From Zygnema cylindricum (lineage: Eukaryota > Streptophyta > Zygnematophyceae > Zygnematales > Zygnemataceae): a DNA stretch of 60,000 bases. The stretch covers positions 126,001 through 186,000 of the forward strand of contig JBBHKE010000077.1 in assembly GCA_037447655.1 (NCBI GenBank), read 5' to 3'. The notes beneath the pieces are model-generated. The model was not told where the DNA came from and searched no databases. It saw only the letters and a list, made by a program, of their open reading frames with translations. Made by a program: the position numbers and the translations under genes. Positions 12,428 to 24,072 of the stretch are shown in pieces (positions within the stretch are counted from its first letter, which is position 1; every line of letters begins with the position of its first letter).

Positions 12428-13001
12428 TGAGTAGTCAATTATTGATCCAATTATATCGAATGCCTCGCGGATGAATATCGAACTGTCATTGTTACCTCCC
12501 GTACCTTTGTACAATATTGGCAACAATCTTTGGAATTGATTTGCTCATAAAAATAAAAAGTGGTACGTCGTATTACAGATAGGTCATGATTTATGTAAAC
12601 AACCTCACTTTTCGTCCGATAGAACGTCCACCCTTTGATGTTCTTCGAACTATTAAGTTCTGCACATGACGTCATTATAATGTCAGCGTCGTCCCGACAA
12701 ATGTATATGGCTATTAAGTTACGTCCGATCACCATTATCAGGCGGTGTGTACATATTATCTGTACGCGACCATTCCACATTTTAGGCTGTGGCTGATAGC
12801 CGTCCGATCATCATTTGATTGTTATAGATCGTCGACACGCTTTAATATGATAGCCCTTTTAACTTTCACTGGTCCGTAGATGTGTTGCAGACTGGCATGT
12901 GTTCATTTCATATTTTTGCAGTTGAGGTGTTATTTCTACTATCATACTAATTCCAGTTCATACTGAAGCAAAACTTGTAGATTTTTCGAAAGTCCTAAAA
13001 A
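12428..13001. other. no recognisable gene
   Basis: AT-rich DNA with scattered CG dinucleotides and GTAC motifs. Open frames are short and without motifs. Confidence 0.35.
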
Positions 13002-13222
13002 CTACACCGTGTATCGTTATTAGTGTTAATATTATTTTCGCCACATAAAACATCATTTCTCCGTACATACTTGTCGGATGGTCAATCTGACGGTTGCGAT
13101 TGAATGATAGTATTCTCAGCTTCTAATTGGCGGCACATATTGAAAATCGGACATGTGTGTACGTAGAAAAGATGTTGTAAGTGGCGAAAAAAATATTAAC
13201 ACTAAAAGCGATACACGGTCGT
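13002..13222. mobile_element. short MITE of the CACCG family (copy 2)
   Basis: The left end is CACCGTGTATCGTTATTAG and the right end ACTAAAAGCGATACACGG. The inverted match continues inward (TTAATATTATTTTCGCCAC against GTGGCGAAAAAAATATTAA). It is about 220 bp, a smaller internally deleted relative. Confidence 0.7.
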
Positions 13223-13497
13223 GTTTTGTTTTGGTAGAAATTTGCCAATAACCGATATGCTTATTTTTTTGGCATACCGATAATTGATATACTGGCACAA
13301 TATATCGGTACTCGTGTTATCGCGATAAAAACTGATAATATCGGTTTTTGATCGCGATAATACCGGCTCGATAACTATCGGTGATAATTGTACGGTTCAT
13401 ACCGTGCATCTGTTTTGTTATTCCGTTGTACTAAAATCCCGTTTTCTCGTTATCCAAGTATGGAACAAGTTGTCACACGTGGCATGTCATGCTATAT

Positions 13498-14035
13498 ACA
13501 ATGAAAATATAATACGATATATGGCGTACTATATTTTTTTTTTTACTAATTGCCGATATGGAATTTGTTGGTCTGGGAGCGATATATCGGGACCCTCCTC
13601 AGTTTGATAACCGACAGAGGTCGCAAAAGCCAAAATTTTACATAACCGAAACTGACCGTTTTTTTTTCAAAATCTGAGTAACCGACGTCCGACCGGGTTA
13701 TGTCACGCTCCAAAATGGTTAACCGTTAACCGACCGGCGTTTACCAAAATAAAAATTAACCGAATGTTGATTTTCGCGACTAACCGTGCCCGCCCGTAAC
13801 TGAAAAAGTATAAAATTAATCAATGTACGACGGAATAAGCCAATAATTACGATTTGTCGCGTTCCTTAAGATTTGCGAAATGTATAGTGTTACTACCGTG
13901 TCAAATTTGCGACGCTTTGTCGCGTTCCCTAAGATTTGACCGTGTCAGATTTGCGACGCTTTGTCGCGTTCCCTAAGATTTTCGAAATGAATAGTACCGT
14001 GTCAGATTTGCGAAGCTAATCATGATGTCACGTAC
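13498..14035. repeat. hAT-associated repeat block: X segment, ACCGACC motifs, 47-64 bp tandem repeat
   Basis: Three subsegments in order: X (13,498-13,612, with ATGGCGTACTATATTTTTTT and GGGAGCGATATATCGGGACC); Y (13,640-13,800), rich in AACCGACC/GACCGTT motifs like those near the ends of Ac-type hAT transposons; and Z (13,840-14,035), tandem units containing GACGCTTTGTCGCGTTCCCT. The same segments recur at 18,190-18,745 in the same orientation but in the order Z-Y-X. The transposase pseudogene lies between the two blocks. True element ends were not fixed. Confidence 0.6.
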
Positions 14036-14197
14036 TTCCACGATACCAAAGAGTACAAAGTATTATGACGTTTGCACTACGCGGTTTGTGAAAACGCAGG
14101 TACATCATAACGGCATGTATTAAATCATTTTTTGTACTTTTTTCGTTAATACGGTACAGTTTTGTACGTTAGCCACACTATTTAAAATAGCACTATA

Positions 14198-14750
14198 CTA
14201 CACCGCGCATCGTTATTAGTGTCAAAGTTTAAATAGTGTGGAAGTAAATATACCGTCATTGACGCTAATTAATATATATATATATATATATATTTTTTTT
14301 AAAAGGTGTATTCTAATTTCGGTGTTTATGCTAATTTGGGAACAACAAAAATGGAATATTCTTCGTACGGTTATATACATTAATATATGTATCCGTACAA
14401 AATTTTAAAAATCGTACGCCGTCATGAAATTTAAACATCCGTACATGTAAGACTAATTTACGTGTCAGAACAATCCCGTTTTTTTAGCGCACGATCCTAT
14501 GCGTGCGCGTCTGATTTAACTCATTTTTTGTAAAATTTTCACTTGAAAAGGTACATTTATGTACGGTCTGACATTGACCGTACACCACACTATTTAGATA
14601 TTATTGTAATTCGTCCTTTGCCGTATTTTGTACGGTACCTTAATTAACGTCAAGGAAAAATTAAAATCATGTATCCTATTTGAGGAAAAAAATCAAAATT
14701 TTAAGAACCCAAATTAGTGTCGTTGACACTAATAACGATGCGCGGTGTAG
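14198..14750. mobile_element. MITE of the CACCGCG family (copy 3)
   Basis: The ends CACCGCGCATCGTTATTAG and CTAATAACGATGCGCGGTG are exact inverted repeats flanked by TA. It is about 550 bp and largely the inverted counterpart of 11,884-12,427. An internal (TA)n run lies at about 14,274-14,292. Two further isolated right-hand ends of the family follow at about 14,880-14,897 and 15,025-15,047, suggesting older copies were disrupted here. Confidence 0.8.
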
Positions 14751-15049
14751 AGTTGCTAACGCTGATTCAAAGAGTACCTTGAATAATGTAAAAAAAAAAT
14801 TAGAGTTATTTACTCTTTTTAAGCTTTTTGGGTCAAAATTCGTGGTGACGGAATTTGTGTTAATGATGCTAATTAATAATTACGATTCGCGGTGTAGTAT
14901 TAATGGATAATCATAATTAATAATATTATTTAATGCAAGGAGACGTGGCAGGCTATAGTCCACGTATTTAAATAATGTTGATAACTATATTTTGTGATTT
15001 TTGGCTATAAGTAGTAGCGACTTATTAATACTAATAACAATGAGTGGTG

Positions 15050-15700
15050 TAGTGGTACATCTCCCTTTGCAAAAAAACAGCTCGTGTACCTCTTCTTTTT
15101 ACTATTTTGTCTTTTTGCAATCTCCCTTTACGAATATTTTTTTTCCTCGACAGTCACCTCGTTTAAGGAATTTGTTCCTAATTTTGGGCGTAACTCTTAG
15201 ATTAATGCTTAAACCCTTATATTAATATTTATTCTCTCGCAAATCTATTTTTTTCGCTACAATTTTCGGACAGTTTTTCTTTTGACTATGATACTATGTT
15301 TTGAATTATGCAAAAAAGGTAAATTTTCAATTATGTATGAAAAAAAAATCATAGTTTTTACAAAGAAAATCAATTGACAAAAAACACATTGTGATGAGCA
15401 AAAAAAACAAAAAATATTTTGTAGTATCAAATATAGAAACAAAAAAATAACAACCTCGTTCTATTTTCGACTCTGTTGTACAAATTCTCAACCTCAAACT
15501 TAAAACTACACAAAAATCTATAAATCTAAATTTGGTATACATACGACGCTTTGGTAATTTGATAAAAATAAGGATTTCGGTTTAAAAGAAAAAAAACAAA
15601 ATAAAACTAGAAAAATTGTGAAATACAACAAAAATTTCAAAGGAAAAAAAACATGATAACTAATACTAAAAAAATAACAATAATTAGAAAACAAAACAAA
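15050..15700. other. AT-rich stretch before the hAT 3' end
   Basis: Strongly AT-rich, with many A/T homopolymers. Short open frames look random. On the minus strand it would be the 3' untranslated and terminal part of the hAT element. Confidence 0.35.
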
Positions 15701-15708
15701 ATAAAAAA

Positions 15709-17919
15709 CTATGCATTTAAAAGATCTCGGTTGGATCTAACACACAAAAGATCACTAACAATTGAAGCAGCTAGTGAGCTCCTCTTCTTTGTTATCGTGT
15801 TCCCGGCATCCGAAAAATTGCATTCGGACATGGAGCTAGAAGCCGGAATAGCTAGAATAGATCTAGCAACACCGGCTAGAATAGGAAATCCTCCATCTTT
15901 CGCACGTACATTTGATTTTTTTTCCACCATTCAAGTATGTTAAAGTTTAATCTTTCATCGTTGGTTAATTTTAAATCAGAATAACGTCTCATTTCGTTGT
16001 TAACGAGCGTTTTTTTGTCGGTGGTAATAAGAACCTCATTTTCCTCATCGCTCTCACCAAAAAAATTGTGGATTCCGTCTTTACTTTGCGATGTTTTCCG
16101 TTTTTTTGTGATACGTTGAGGACTACCGAAATCAACGTCATCACCGAGGTCGTTTGCGAGTTCTCGAAGTTTGACCCTTGCGCTTTCAATTTCGGTTTTC
16201 GATACCCCAATTATTTCAAGATTTTTTTTTTGTCGGGGATCTAAGAGAACCGCGAAAATATGATACTCATGAGGGCCCCACTTCGGTGGTGCAAATTTCA
16301 CAAAAAGTTGTTTCAGTATTTGCATGTTTGGGGAATCGGCGGGGCATTCTTTTTCACCGTCATTGTAAGATGTTTTTCTTATCTTACAATGGTTATAGAG
16401 AGACAATAGTTCAAACAAAACCAAATGTAAAGTTTGTTTTTTGAATTTTTCCAACTTTAGGGTCGCTTATTGAAACCTTTCCAATAATCGTATAAGTTCG
16501 GTAAGGTGAGTCTTATCGATACAAGGAAAAAAAATCAATTTATTTTTTGCCTGAGCGATTGGTCCTATCTCATTGAATGCATCGTAAATACTCTTAAGCA
16601 GTCAGAGCAAAGAATTCCACCGCGTTGCGTTTTCTTGTTTTAATGTGTTTTTCAAAAGATTTTGTAAATTACTCTGTTTGAAAAACGTGACCAATGATTT
16701 ACACGCGTCAATTAGATAAAAAAAATTAGGAACTTCCACATCGTATTTGCCTTTTTTGGAAGTTCCGCTCTTATTCAAGATCGTTGTCACAATTGTTGCA
16801 ATTTTATGGTCCGCGCAAGGTATCCAAGTAAACATACTCGGTAGACCTTCAGTCGCACACATGTTAGAGCCACTATCAGTCACGACAACACATCGATCAA
16901 AATTGGACATTTCAAAATTGGTCAAACAATTTTTGAAAGCCGTTAAAACATTTTCCGCAGTGTGTTTTTCCTCCGAAAAATGATCGACTTGAAGCGTCCG
17001 TGCATGAAGTTTAAATTCTTTGTCAATAAAATGAGCGGTTACTGACATGAATGAGGTCCTTTTTATTGTCTCGGTCCAGAGATCGGTCCTGAATGCGACA
17101 AAAATATTGTTATCAATATTTTCTCTAAGTTTTGGGATGATCAAACTACGAATATCTTTCGCAGAAGATATAATGTAGTTTTTTACACTATTGATGGACG
17201 GGAGTAGTTGGTCGATGTCAACACTTTTGTTGGACAAAACACCAACATCAAACAATGCTTGGCAAAATGCTTGAAAACCTAAGGAAAAAAACAAAAAAAA
17301 CAATAAGAAAATATCATACAATTACTAACCATGATTAATAAAGAAGGTTTCTACCGAAATGATTATTTTTTTATGGAAAGACAAATAAAAAACAATATCA
17401 TGACAAACTAAGCTCAAATTTATAAATTTCTGAACAAAACAAGTTATAATGACATTTACACTCAAGCCATCTTAAATAGAATTTAAAATAAATCATACCT
17501 GAACCGTCGACTATCGAAAATGGTCGAAGGTCTTCACAACACATCAACGCCACCATTTTCGCAAATTTTTTTCGGTCACTCGTTTTCGCCTCCGTTTTTG
17601 AAAGAAACTTACGAAGAAGTCTTCTTGAATTAACCATGTCGGTCGAATCTAAACATGTGTGAGTATTGATTGTTGAAGTACCGTTTGCTGACTTGTATTG
17701 ATAACCTATGAAACATGTATTACAAGCCACAAAACCTGCCCCCTTTACCATGTATTTGTTTAATGTTCTAACTTCATAGACATGCTCAATTTTTTTCCAA
17801 CAATTTGAAGTGGCCCTGCTTTCTTTCACTAGGTAATACTGAGCAATTTCACCATTTTTTGATTTTCGAAGTTCGTTTTGGATTGTAGTTTTAAGGGAAG
17901 CGAGGATGTTTTTCTCCAT
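15709..17919 (-). pseudogene. hAT-family transposase, decayed (two stops, one frameshift)
   Basis: Cut-and-paste DNA transposase read leftwards. Exon 1 (17,919-17,499) has a BED-type zinc finger (VACNTCFIGY...THTC) and ends in DLRPFSIVDGSG. A 220-bp intron (17,498-17,279; GTATG...TTAG) joins in frame to FQAFCQALFDVG, the normal hAT continuation. Exon 2 carries FRTDLWTETIKRTSFMSVTAHFID, DRCVVVTDSGSNM (catalytic Asp region), WIPCADHKI and TRWNSLL. It is cut by TGA at 16,604-16,602 and TAA near 16,469, resumes in the same frame to LNFNILEWWKKN, then shifts frame near 15,900. The C-terminal dimerisation domain follows (VARSILAIPASSSMSECNFS...KRSSL). The full protein would be about 680 residues, within the normal range. 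Because the intron is intact, this is a genomic copy, not a reverse-transcribed one. Confidence 0.9.
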
Positions 17920-18180
17920 TTTAGTGTATGACTAAGTTTTGTTTGAATTGTGGTCGAGTTTCTCTAACTTAAATAGCAATTCAATTTATTGATTTATTGT
18001 TTGACACATGTGAGCACGCCAATAATTAAGACTAGTCGTGGGAAATTGACGCAATAGTTTGATTTTCACTGATTAATTAACTAATTATTACTACATGCCG
18101 CATGACATTGACATAATAATATGATGTTTTTGTGGAAACACGGTATAAAATGCATAATTAGCACTTTTGCAATAATGTAC
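17920..18180. other. hAT 5' flank
   Basis: AT-rich DNA upstream of the hAT start codon. It probably holds the element's promoter and left-end sequence. No inverted terminal repeat could be paired confidently with the other side. Confidence 0.35.
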
Positions 18181-18189
18181 GACGTATGA

Positions 18190-18745
18190 ATAAGCCAATA
18201 ATTACGATTTGTCGCGTTGCCTAAGACTTGCGAAATGAATAGTGTACTACTGTGTCAGATTTGCGACTCTTTGTCGCGTTGACTAAGATTTGCGAAATGA
18301 ATATTGTACTACCGTGTCAAATTTGCGACGCTTTGTCGCGTTCTCTAAGATTTTCGAAATGAATAGTGTACTACCGCGTCAGATTTGCGACGCTTTGTCG
18401 CGTTCCCTTTGATTTGCGAAATGAATAGCTTACTACAGTACCGTGTCAGATTTGCGACGCTAATCATGATGTCACGTACTTCCACGATGCCAAAGAGTAC
18501 AAAGTACAAGAATGTTGGATTATAGGGATAGTACAAAATTTTCATTTTTTTTGGTTGACCGACCGTAACCGACCGTTTTTTTTTTCCTGGTGAATCAATC
18601 GACCGTAACCGCCCGGCCCTCAAAATTTGGCAATGAAAATATAATACAATATATGGCGTACTATATTTTTTTTCCACTTATCGCTGATAAGGAATTTGTT
18701 GGTTTGGGAGCGATATATTGGGACCCTTCACCGTTTGATAACCGA
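18190..18745. repeat. second hAT-associated repeat block (order Z-Y-X)
   Basis: Four units of about 64 bp carry TTTGTCGCGTT and GCGAAATGAATAGTGTACTACCG-like text (18,195-18,460), then GCTAATCATGATGTCACG, shared with 14,015. After that come ACCGACCGTAACCGACCG motifs (18,555-18,615) and the X segment (18,632-18,745). ACCGACC-type subterminal repeats are typical of Ac/Ds-like elements. The order is reversed relative to 13,498-14,035 although each part keeps its orientation. Confidence 0.6.
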
Positions 18746-18797
18746 TAACTATCGGTATCGGTTTTATCGCGATAAGTTTTTTTTCCAATACACAACA

Positions 18798-19386
18798 CTA
18801 CACCGCTAATCGTTATTAGTGTAAAAAAAAAATTAGCGTAAACGCTAATTTAGTGTTAATAACGCTAATTTGTGATTTTGTGTCCAAAAAAAAAGCATTA
18901 ACATTAATTTGGCACTTAACGCCAATTTGTGTGGCGAATTCGTAGGGTGTACGCTGAGCTGTCATCCGTACTATTTCAAGTCCAAGTGTACTATCTTGAC
19001 AGCTTTCGCCGAGATACTTACTTGTGCGGTTTGGAAATCGTACGAAAGATGTAAATTAGAGTAAAATTAACGCTATTTTATGCTTTATATTTCGTAATGT
19101 TCCGTTCTTTCCGGCGGCTAATCGGTACTGAAATTTAATTTACATGCGAAGCGCACTTAATGTTGTAAAATTGAGATGTCACGACAACGCGATGTACGTA
19201 AACGAGCTTCTCGTACACCACACTAATTTCAACGAACGTAATATAAAATGGTTAACATTAAATAAACACTTTCCATATTAGCGTTAATTCTATTTTAATG
19301 TTAATAACACTAATTTATGATTTTGGGCCGAAAAAAGCCGCGTCAAAATTAGTGTTATTACCACTAATAACGATTAGCGGTGTACT
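18798..19386. mobile_element. MITE of the CACCG family (copy 4)
   Basis: The ends CACCGCTAATCGTTATTAG and CTAATAACGATTAGCGGTG are perfect inverted repeats with TA on each side. It is about 590 bp. The interior has repeated 'acgctaattt' units and no coding frame. Confidence 0.8.
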
Positions 19387-20430
19387 ACAAATTCCCTCAC
19401 AGCACCCTTACTTATCTTTCTTCGATGTACTATTTTAATTGTGAAGCCTAAGTCTTCCAAATCTCCCTCAGTGTGCTTTGTCGAACTTGGAGGGTTTACG
19501 GGGCTACTTTCAAGGGTTTTTTAGCTATTTTGGTGGTTGACTGGGTAGTTTTTGTTAGGACGCTATTTTTTGTTGTTAGTTTAAAGCTTACTATTCTTTT
19601 TGGTGTCCTTTATTTGTTTGCCATTTTTTGCGTTACTTTCTTTCAAAATGTTTTAACTTATTTTGTTTACTATCGTGTTCATTTTTAAGTTTTGGTTGGA
19701 TGTTCGTTTCTTTTGTTCCCATGTTCTCAGATGGTTTGAACGCGCTTTTTTCTTAAAGCCCACTGAATTTAAGGTTTATTTTTAGAAGGAATTCCTTTGA
19801 ATGGGGTTTTGGGAAGCGCAAAAAGACCTTGACATCAATAAAGATGATTTCTTCTAAAGGCATTCCGCCCAAAGGCCTGGGTTGTTTTCATAAAACACAC
19901 TCAAAAACCTTCAAAATTATAAATATGACAGCTACATAGCTGATGTGTATACACACTCGGAGGAGATTTTATATATCTCCAAATAAATTTATGGCTCTGG
20001 CAGTCTTCTATTAAACTGACCAGTCACAAGGACCCAAATCATCATATTTCAGTCGATAACGTTCTTTTCGCTTTTCTGTTTTACTTTTTTTTTTCTTTAT
20101 CTGTGTTGTGAAACATGTTATGGTTAACATGTACGGAAGGAGGCCCATTTCCAATTTCATCATCGCCAGCAAAATATACTCTCCACTATAGCCAAAAATA
20201 CATTTTTAAAATAGGAATAGGATGAATAAGAGAATCATGGAACGCAAACGCAAAAACTAAACACTCGTTTATCTGGTACAGAAACTAGTAAAAACCGAAA
20301 TATAAAAAGCTTTTAAATATCTCGTTCAACTCAGCATGAAGTAAATATTCAAATACAAATTATCCCCTTGTCCTCTAGACACTGATGCCTTTGGATAGCG
20401 CACATAATTAAGCAAACACTGACTTCCTGT
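19387..20430. other. no recognisable gene
   Basis: AT-rich intergenic DNA. A 71-codon frame at 19,473-19,688 encodes a hydrophobic Phe/Val/Leu-rich string, but this follows from the T-rich composition and no family is recognised. Confidence 0.35.
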
Positions 20431-21234
20431 CTCTCGTGTTCACCTCTTTATTTTTATTTTCACCCCTTTATTCACCCCTTTATTTTTACTTTCTCTTTTT
20501 CATCCGGCATTGCCATCGAAGCATCTTTATCTTTTCACTTTTTCGTTCGGCTCTTACTCTACATATTCTCTTACTTTACTGTTCCTTTTATTCTTTTCCT
20601 CCATCAGATATCTCCCTTCTCGGCTTTTTTTCCTCCTCGTCTCCTTTCCAATGTGACTCATCTATACTCCTCTACTCTTTCCAATCATTTTTTTAATTCT
20701 CCCTTTGCCCCCTTGTCTACTTTATCTCCCTTTTGAGTAGTCCTCTTGTTAACATCTCCCTACGTCTCCTAGCCCCCCATCCCTTAGCCCACATTTCTCC
20801 ACCTTTATGAATTCCCCTCTTTTGCTCTCCATGTCTCTCAATTTCCACTCTCCTTTTCCCTTTCTCCTATTTCTCAAACCATCTCTCACGTTTCACTCTC
20901 TTTCTCTCCTTCATTGAAGTATACCTCCATTTCTTTTCTTTTTCTTACCCTACCTCTTCCTCAGAGAGGACTGCATTTTTTTCTTCTCCACCTACTCCTT
21001 CCATACACCACCGCCCATCAAATCTCCTTCTCCTTCCTCACCATTCCTTCCCTAAGCTCTCGCTCTTCACAGGTCTTATTCACCCTCAATCTCTTTGCAA
21101 CAATTTTGGCTCCCTTCCTCAAACCTTCACTTCTTCAACACGCACGAAATATTACTCTCCAACTCTCTCACACTCCCTCTCTCTCTCTCCTTCTCCCTCT
21201 GTCTCTCTTTCTTTTTTCCTTTCCCTCTCTCCCT
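20430..21234. repeat. polypyrimidine-rich tract (about 800 bp, C/T on plus strand)
   Basis: Long imperfect C/T-rich sequence (TCTCTC, TTCCTC and CCCTTT mixtures) ending in pure CT microsatellite at 21,170-21,234. Frames through it are Ser/Leu/Phe/Pro-rich in every register, typical of low complexity. The tract is broken at 21,235 by the TGTTAG... segment and resumes at 21,830. Confidence 0.8.
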
Positions 21235-21830
21235 TGTTAGGACGTACAATTTTTGAATCTACGTTTACGTTACGTTGGTTCGTAGTTAGTGTAGATATAG
21301 ATTTGATCGTGCGTCGGTTTGCGTACTTTGGTTTTGTTTCGTATAGTTTGATGTAATATTTCGTGCGTGTACTTTTCACGTGTACACGATTAGATATGAT
21401 TTGATTTATTTTGTTTTGTTCAAGTTTTAGTACCGTACATCGTGAAGTTTCGTTTCGCGAAACCTACATCTAGTAGTTTCGTTTCGCGTAAGTTAAATTG
21501 TTCGTACAAGACTTTGTCAGTTTTGTTTCTAGTAGTTTCATTTTGTTTTGTACCACATTTACGTCTAAGTACATTTAGACACTTCTAGAGTTAGTGTTCT
21601 AGATTGTTTCCATGACTTAGTATAAAAGCCATCGTGTGAGTTAGAAATAACAATTAGGAATCAATCAAGAGTCAATTAAGGAGGAATGAATTAAGAGAAA
21701 AGTGATGTTTAAAGATTGAGTTAATATGAGTTCATTTTATTGAGTGTTGAATTTGCCTCTATCTTGGACTATGAGATTTCAATGTGTTGTAATGTATGAT
21801 TTTATTTTAATATCGCTTCCGCATTTTTTT
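21235..21830 (+). repeat. possible solo LTR or promoter-like insert in the pyrimidine tract
   Basis: Composition changes abruptly at TGTTAGGACGTAC (21,235) inside CT repeats and returns to C/T at about 21,830. The insert has GTTTCGTTTCGCGAAAC-type motifs and a TATA box (TATAAAAG, about 21,620) with AG-rich sequence after it, as in LTRs. The right end is not defined and no partner LTR is visible, so this is an inference from layout. Confidence 0.35.
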
Positions 21831-22490
21831 TCCATCCCTCCTTATTCCTCCATCCCTCTCCCTTCCCCTCCTATCCCTCCTCCTTTCCACTCCTTCCACT
21901 CCCCCCTCCTTTCCTTCCTTCCTCCTCTATCCCTCCCCTCCTCCCTCTTCCTCCCCCATCCATCCTTCCCCTCTCCCCTCTGCCCTCCTCTCCTCCTCCT
22001 CGTCCTCTCCTTCTTTTGCCTCCTTTTTCCATGTCCCTTCCATTCTTCCATTCCTCCTTTCCTTCTTTCCATTCCATTATCCTTCCATTTCTTCATCCCT
22101 TTCATTCCCTCCCTCTGTCCTTGTCCTTCATTCTCCCTTTCCATTTTCCTCTCCATCGCTTTCCATCCTCCTCCCTCCCCCCCCTCCCTTTCTTTCTCCT
22201 TTCCCCCCTTATTTCATCCCTCCTTCCTCCATCCCTCCCCGTGTCCTTTCTCTCCTCATCTCCAGACCCTCTGTTACCCCCCTCCTTGTTTCCATTCCCC
22301 CCCTCCATCCATTTCCATTCCATTTCCCATTCCATTCCTTTCCATCTCACTCTCCCGCTCCCTCTCTATCCAACCCATTGCTCTCCCCACTTCCTTCTCC
22401 TCGCCATTCCCCGTTCCCCTGCCCACCCCCTCCCTCTCCCCTTCTCCCTTCCCTTCCCCCTTCCCCTCCCCCTCCCTCTTGTGTTCGGAC
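21830..22490. repeat. polypyrimidine tract (about 660 bp)
   Basis: Almost pure C/T on the plus strand (CCCTCCT, TTCCATTCC units), with only scattered A and G. Both strands give long open frames (Ser/Pro/Phe on plus, Gly/Glu/Arg/Lys on minus) because stop codons cannot easily form. I do not regard them as genes. Confidence 0.85.
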
Positions 22491-22494
22491 TCGA

Positions 22495-23077
22495 GATATG
22501 TCTAAGGTTCTTTCATCGTTTGGCTTTTGTTACTTGATTCATAATCATGTTTCGCAAAACATTTTCTTTGCACTTCTTTCATTACAAGGGAACAATAGTA
22601 GACAGATTATTGGGTGCACACGTGGTCCAATGGAAAAAAAACGTCGCAAGAGTGTTGTTCGTCAGAGGTCTACTTTTGTTACATTTTTGAACGAGTGCCT
22701 ACTTTACCCAATTTAGCGTGGATAATGTCCCAAACGGGGAAAAAAACAGATTAATTTACCTCTAGTATCATGCATCTCTAAAATACTTGTTCCTCAAAAA
22801 CCATATGTGGTTCTGTTACAAAAATCTATAACTCCCTTTGGTAATTCATTGCATCTGTGATTGTTGTCTCTGAAAGGGAATTTTCAATCTCCTTTCGCAT
22901 TATTCCGCTATATACACCTCCTCATTAAAAGCCCTATTGTTGATTATTTTACCACCCATTATTACAATTTTTCTCTGGTATCCTAATCTACCTCCTTGTC
23001 CTTAATTGTGGATGCCAACGCAAAACCGTCCAACATTGTCAAAATATAAACTCCTACTCTCTTTTTCTTCCCTTCCC
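22495..23077. other. no recognisable gene; downstream of the WRKY exon
   Basis: AT-rich sequence that would be the 3' flank of the minus-strand WRKY exon. No motif could be assigned. Confidence 0.35.
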
Positions 23078-23411
23078 TTATCTTGACTCACTACTTATCC
23101 CATGAGGGCCCTCGTCCTCCTCTCTTCCATCCTCCTCTTTCCCCGCTCCCACATTCGATCCCTCCGTTCCGTTCGACAGTTCCGTTTGTCGCTCGCTGCC
23201 GCTTCCCTCCCTTCCCTTCCCTCCTTGAGATTTTCTCAAAAGTTTTTGCCTCGCTCCCGACGCCGGCAGCGGCACTCGGCGGCGCAACAGTGCCGGGCCC
23301 GGGTGGCTGTGCTCGCCCACGTATGACGTCAGCAGAAGACTCTCATTGGTCGGGCACCGGTTGACCCGCTTCTTGGCCTTGCAGTTCACATGAGTGCACT
23401 TGTAGTAGTTT
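23078..23411 (-). CDS. WRKY-type transcription factor, last exon (zinc-finger half of the domain)
   Basis: On the minus strand a splice acceptor TTCGCAG (ending at 23,412) is followed by (R)NYYKCTHVNCKAKKRV and, about 20 residues on, YVGEHSHPGP. This is the zinc-binding half of a WRKY domain: C-x4-C and H-x1-H with the usual spacing, closest in wording to group I N-terminal domains (YYKCTHPNC...). The intron falls in the codon just before NYYKC, the conserved R-type WRKY intron position. The tail is basic and Gly/Ser/Glu-rich, ending at TAA (23,080-23,078). WRKY proteins bind W-box DNA (TTGAC core) in the nucleus. The exon carrying WRKYGQK should lie at higher coordinates on the minus strand; I could not find it up to 30.3 kb. 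It may be very divergent, beyond a large intron, or lost. The residues differ much from seed-plant WRKYs. Confidence 0.75.
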
Positions 23412-24072
23412 CTGCGAACGGAAAACGGAATGATTAGTGTAGGTGAGGAGCATGGAGTGGGTGAGGAGGTGGGAAGTGTGGGGGAGAGTGAGAAGAAATG
23501 GGAGGAGAGGGAGGAGAGGGAGGTTAAGGGAGGAACGGGAAGAGAGAGAGAGCGGGGCGGAGAGATGGACGGCTGAGGGGAATGAGCGCTGTACGGAAAG
23601 GCGTGAAAGTTGTCCTGGGTACAAAGGGGGTTGATTAGAGAATTTTGTTTGACTGGGGAAGGTACATTCAATCCTGAGAAAGTCGGAAGGGTGTTTTCTG
23701 AGGAAGGTACATTTGACCTTTGTCCCTTTCGGAGTTTCGTTTCTCTGACTAAATAATGAATTGGCCGAATTTTTGTCGCGAACAGATTGCAATACGTTAC
23801 GCTATCAAGACGTAAAAGTTTAAGAAAATCGCCGGAAATCTAGTAGCTTTTTGTTGCCCTGTCGTAAAAGTTAACTCTGCGACAGCTCACATGCGAACAC
23901 GCGATATGGTCGGCCTCGTCCTTTGTCCAATAGCTCCATCGGTCGGCTTTGTCGCATGCTATCGGATTATCGTCAGATTCTGGCGGCAGAGGAAACTTAA
24001 AATCCTAAGATTGCCGGGAAAGAACGGATGCGATGTGATGACTCTTTGTCTTTTTCGTGCGAGCTTTAATTA
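23412..24072. other. intron or upstream sequence of the WRKY exon
   Basis: Begins with the acceptor tract (TTTTCCGTTCGCAG on the minus strand). A G/A-rich stretch spans 23,450-23,580. The open frames here have low-complexity composition and are probably intronic. Confidence 0.45.

Noticed and set aside
13840-14035. Spaced direct repeats resembling a CRISPR array
   Set aside because: Units are adjacent and diverged, without unique spacers, the context is eukaryotic transposon DNA, and they belong to a hAT-associated block.
15257-15542. Overlapping Phe/Ile-rich minus-strand frames
   Set aside because: They lie in A/T homopolymer-rich DNA beside the hAT 3' end, with no motif.
19473-19688. Small membrane protein
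   Set aside because: The hydrophobic string comes from T-rich DNA. There is no conserved motif, no neighbours and no codon bias.
21744-22537. Long Ser/Pro/Phe-rich open frames (up to 253 codons) and their Gly/Glu/Arg-rich mirror frames
   Set aside because: They lie in nearly pure C/T sequence where stop codons can hardly form. All registers are open and no domain or start context supports coding.
23325-23340. TGACGTCAGCAGAA shared by the WRKY exon (23.3 kb) and the open exon start (30.24 kb)
   Set aside because: Both copies lie in coding-like sequence in different frames, and the flanks do not match. A 14-base coincidence around a TGACGTCA palindrome is not enough.
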